The position numbers were made by a program, and so were the translations under genes. The notes beneath the pieces are model-generated. The model saw only the letters and a program-made list of their open reading frames with translations, did not search any database and had not been told where the DNA came from. Below, in pieces: positions 63,546 to 64,000 of a stretch of DNA of 64,000 nt (the first letter of the stretch is position 1; each line of letters begins with the position of its first letter). This DNA comes from Aurelia coerulea (taxonomy: Eukaryota; Cnidaria; Scyphozoa; Semaeostomeae; Ulmaridae), in contig CM076955.1 in the NCBI GenBank assembly GCA_039566865.1, positions 9,612,501-9,676,500 of the forward strand. The letters are read 5' to 3'.

Positions 63546-64000
63546 TTCTCGGAGAATTTTGCGCGCTTCGTGCAGCCTCGTTTGGAAAATTGCTTGGCTG
63601 AACACATTTGCATGATGAGAACACAAAACTTCGTGGTATTGACGTCAGTTTTGTTTGAATTTCCCCACATAGCCTGCACCAAAGAAAATAATTTCTTGAA
63701 TTTTATTCAGACTCTAGCTGATTTCTCTCATCACGTATTTCGATTGTTGGTACTGGATATTTTGAAGGTGTACTTGGTACCTGGCTCTATGGTTCCGGGT
63801 ACCGACCACAATGGTACAGGGTACCGACCACAATGGTACTGGGTACTGGGTACTGGACCTTCTGGTACCTGGTACTGCCCCCTTGGTACCATGGTACATT
63901 TTACCTGTCAACATCCTCTTCTTAGTGTATACACTTCTAGCTGTGGCAAAAAGTTGCTGCTGATCCCAACACTTTTTAGAGAAATTGTTATTAACTACTT

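Larger units (their letters stand above)
61366..63917. mobile_element. 2.6-kb element with GGTACTGG arrays
   Basis: AGGATGGTGACAGG at the left opposes CCTGTCAACATCCT at the right. TTCTTAG flanks both ends (61359-61365 and 63919-63925), with one more base differing, giving a probable 8-bp duplication. A G run and GGTACTGGGTACTGGCCCCT units lie inside the left end, and GGTACCGACCACAATGGTAC units inside the right. Two later items are nested: a hairpin element (61906-62916) and an RT relic. The G run plus subterminal repeats match the other G-run elements. Confidence 0.62.

Overview
The window is metazoan nuclear DNA: AT-rich, with GT-AG introns, long transposon-filled introns and almost no intact long reading frames. 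The non-LTR retrotransposon families, a DIRS-like fragment and the two host genes fit an invertebrate, most likely an anthozoan cnidarian. That taxon is inferred from family resemblance only. Two host genes are identifiable, both on the + strand and both incomplete. The first is the 3' five exons of SLC25A38, the mitochondrial glycine carrier, at 1535-16018. The second is one exon of an SLC32/VIAAT-like amino-acid transporter at 59749-59946.

Layout. 1-16 kb: SLC25A38 exons separated by introns holding LINE fragments, fold-back elements, a tRNA-like SINE end and a 1.9-kb TA-flanked element with two further insertions. 17-22 kb: a DIRS-like RT fragment, a hairpin element and an endonuclease relic. 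22.4-36.4 kb: a polypyrimidine minisatellite whose units carry TTAA. It and its surroundings hold five TTAA-flanked, ~870-bp piggyBac-like non-autonomous elements, one of which contains two more nested transposons whose duplications overlap. 36.9-40.8 kb: small G-run elements and TA-flanked hairpins, including two ~780-bp copies in inverted orientation, one of which carries a 1-kb insertion. 42.2-58.3 kb: a second minisatellite (GAAGTACCTTTAG units) interrupted by a 4.8-kb element with an 8-bp duplication, a ~8.4-kb LINE locus (itself interrupted twice) and a nested pair of TA-flanked elements with a hammerhead-like core. 59-64 kb: the transporter exon, then more TA hairpins and an 8-bp-duplication element carrying an RT relic.

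The main biological signal is transposon stratigraphy. Many elements can be delimited to the base from inverted termini plus target duplications, and insertion order can be read directly. Recurring themes are G/C homopolymer runs at element ends, subterminal tandem repeats that differ between families, TGACGTCA and CACGTG palindromes inside the TTAA elements, and a retrotransposon carrying a 2A-like peptide with a substituted key proline (NHGP).
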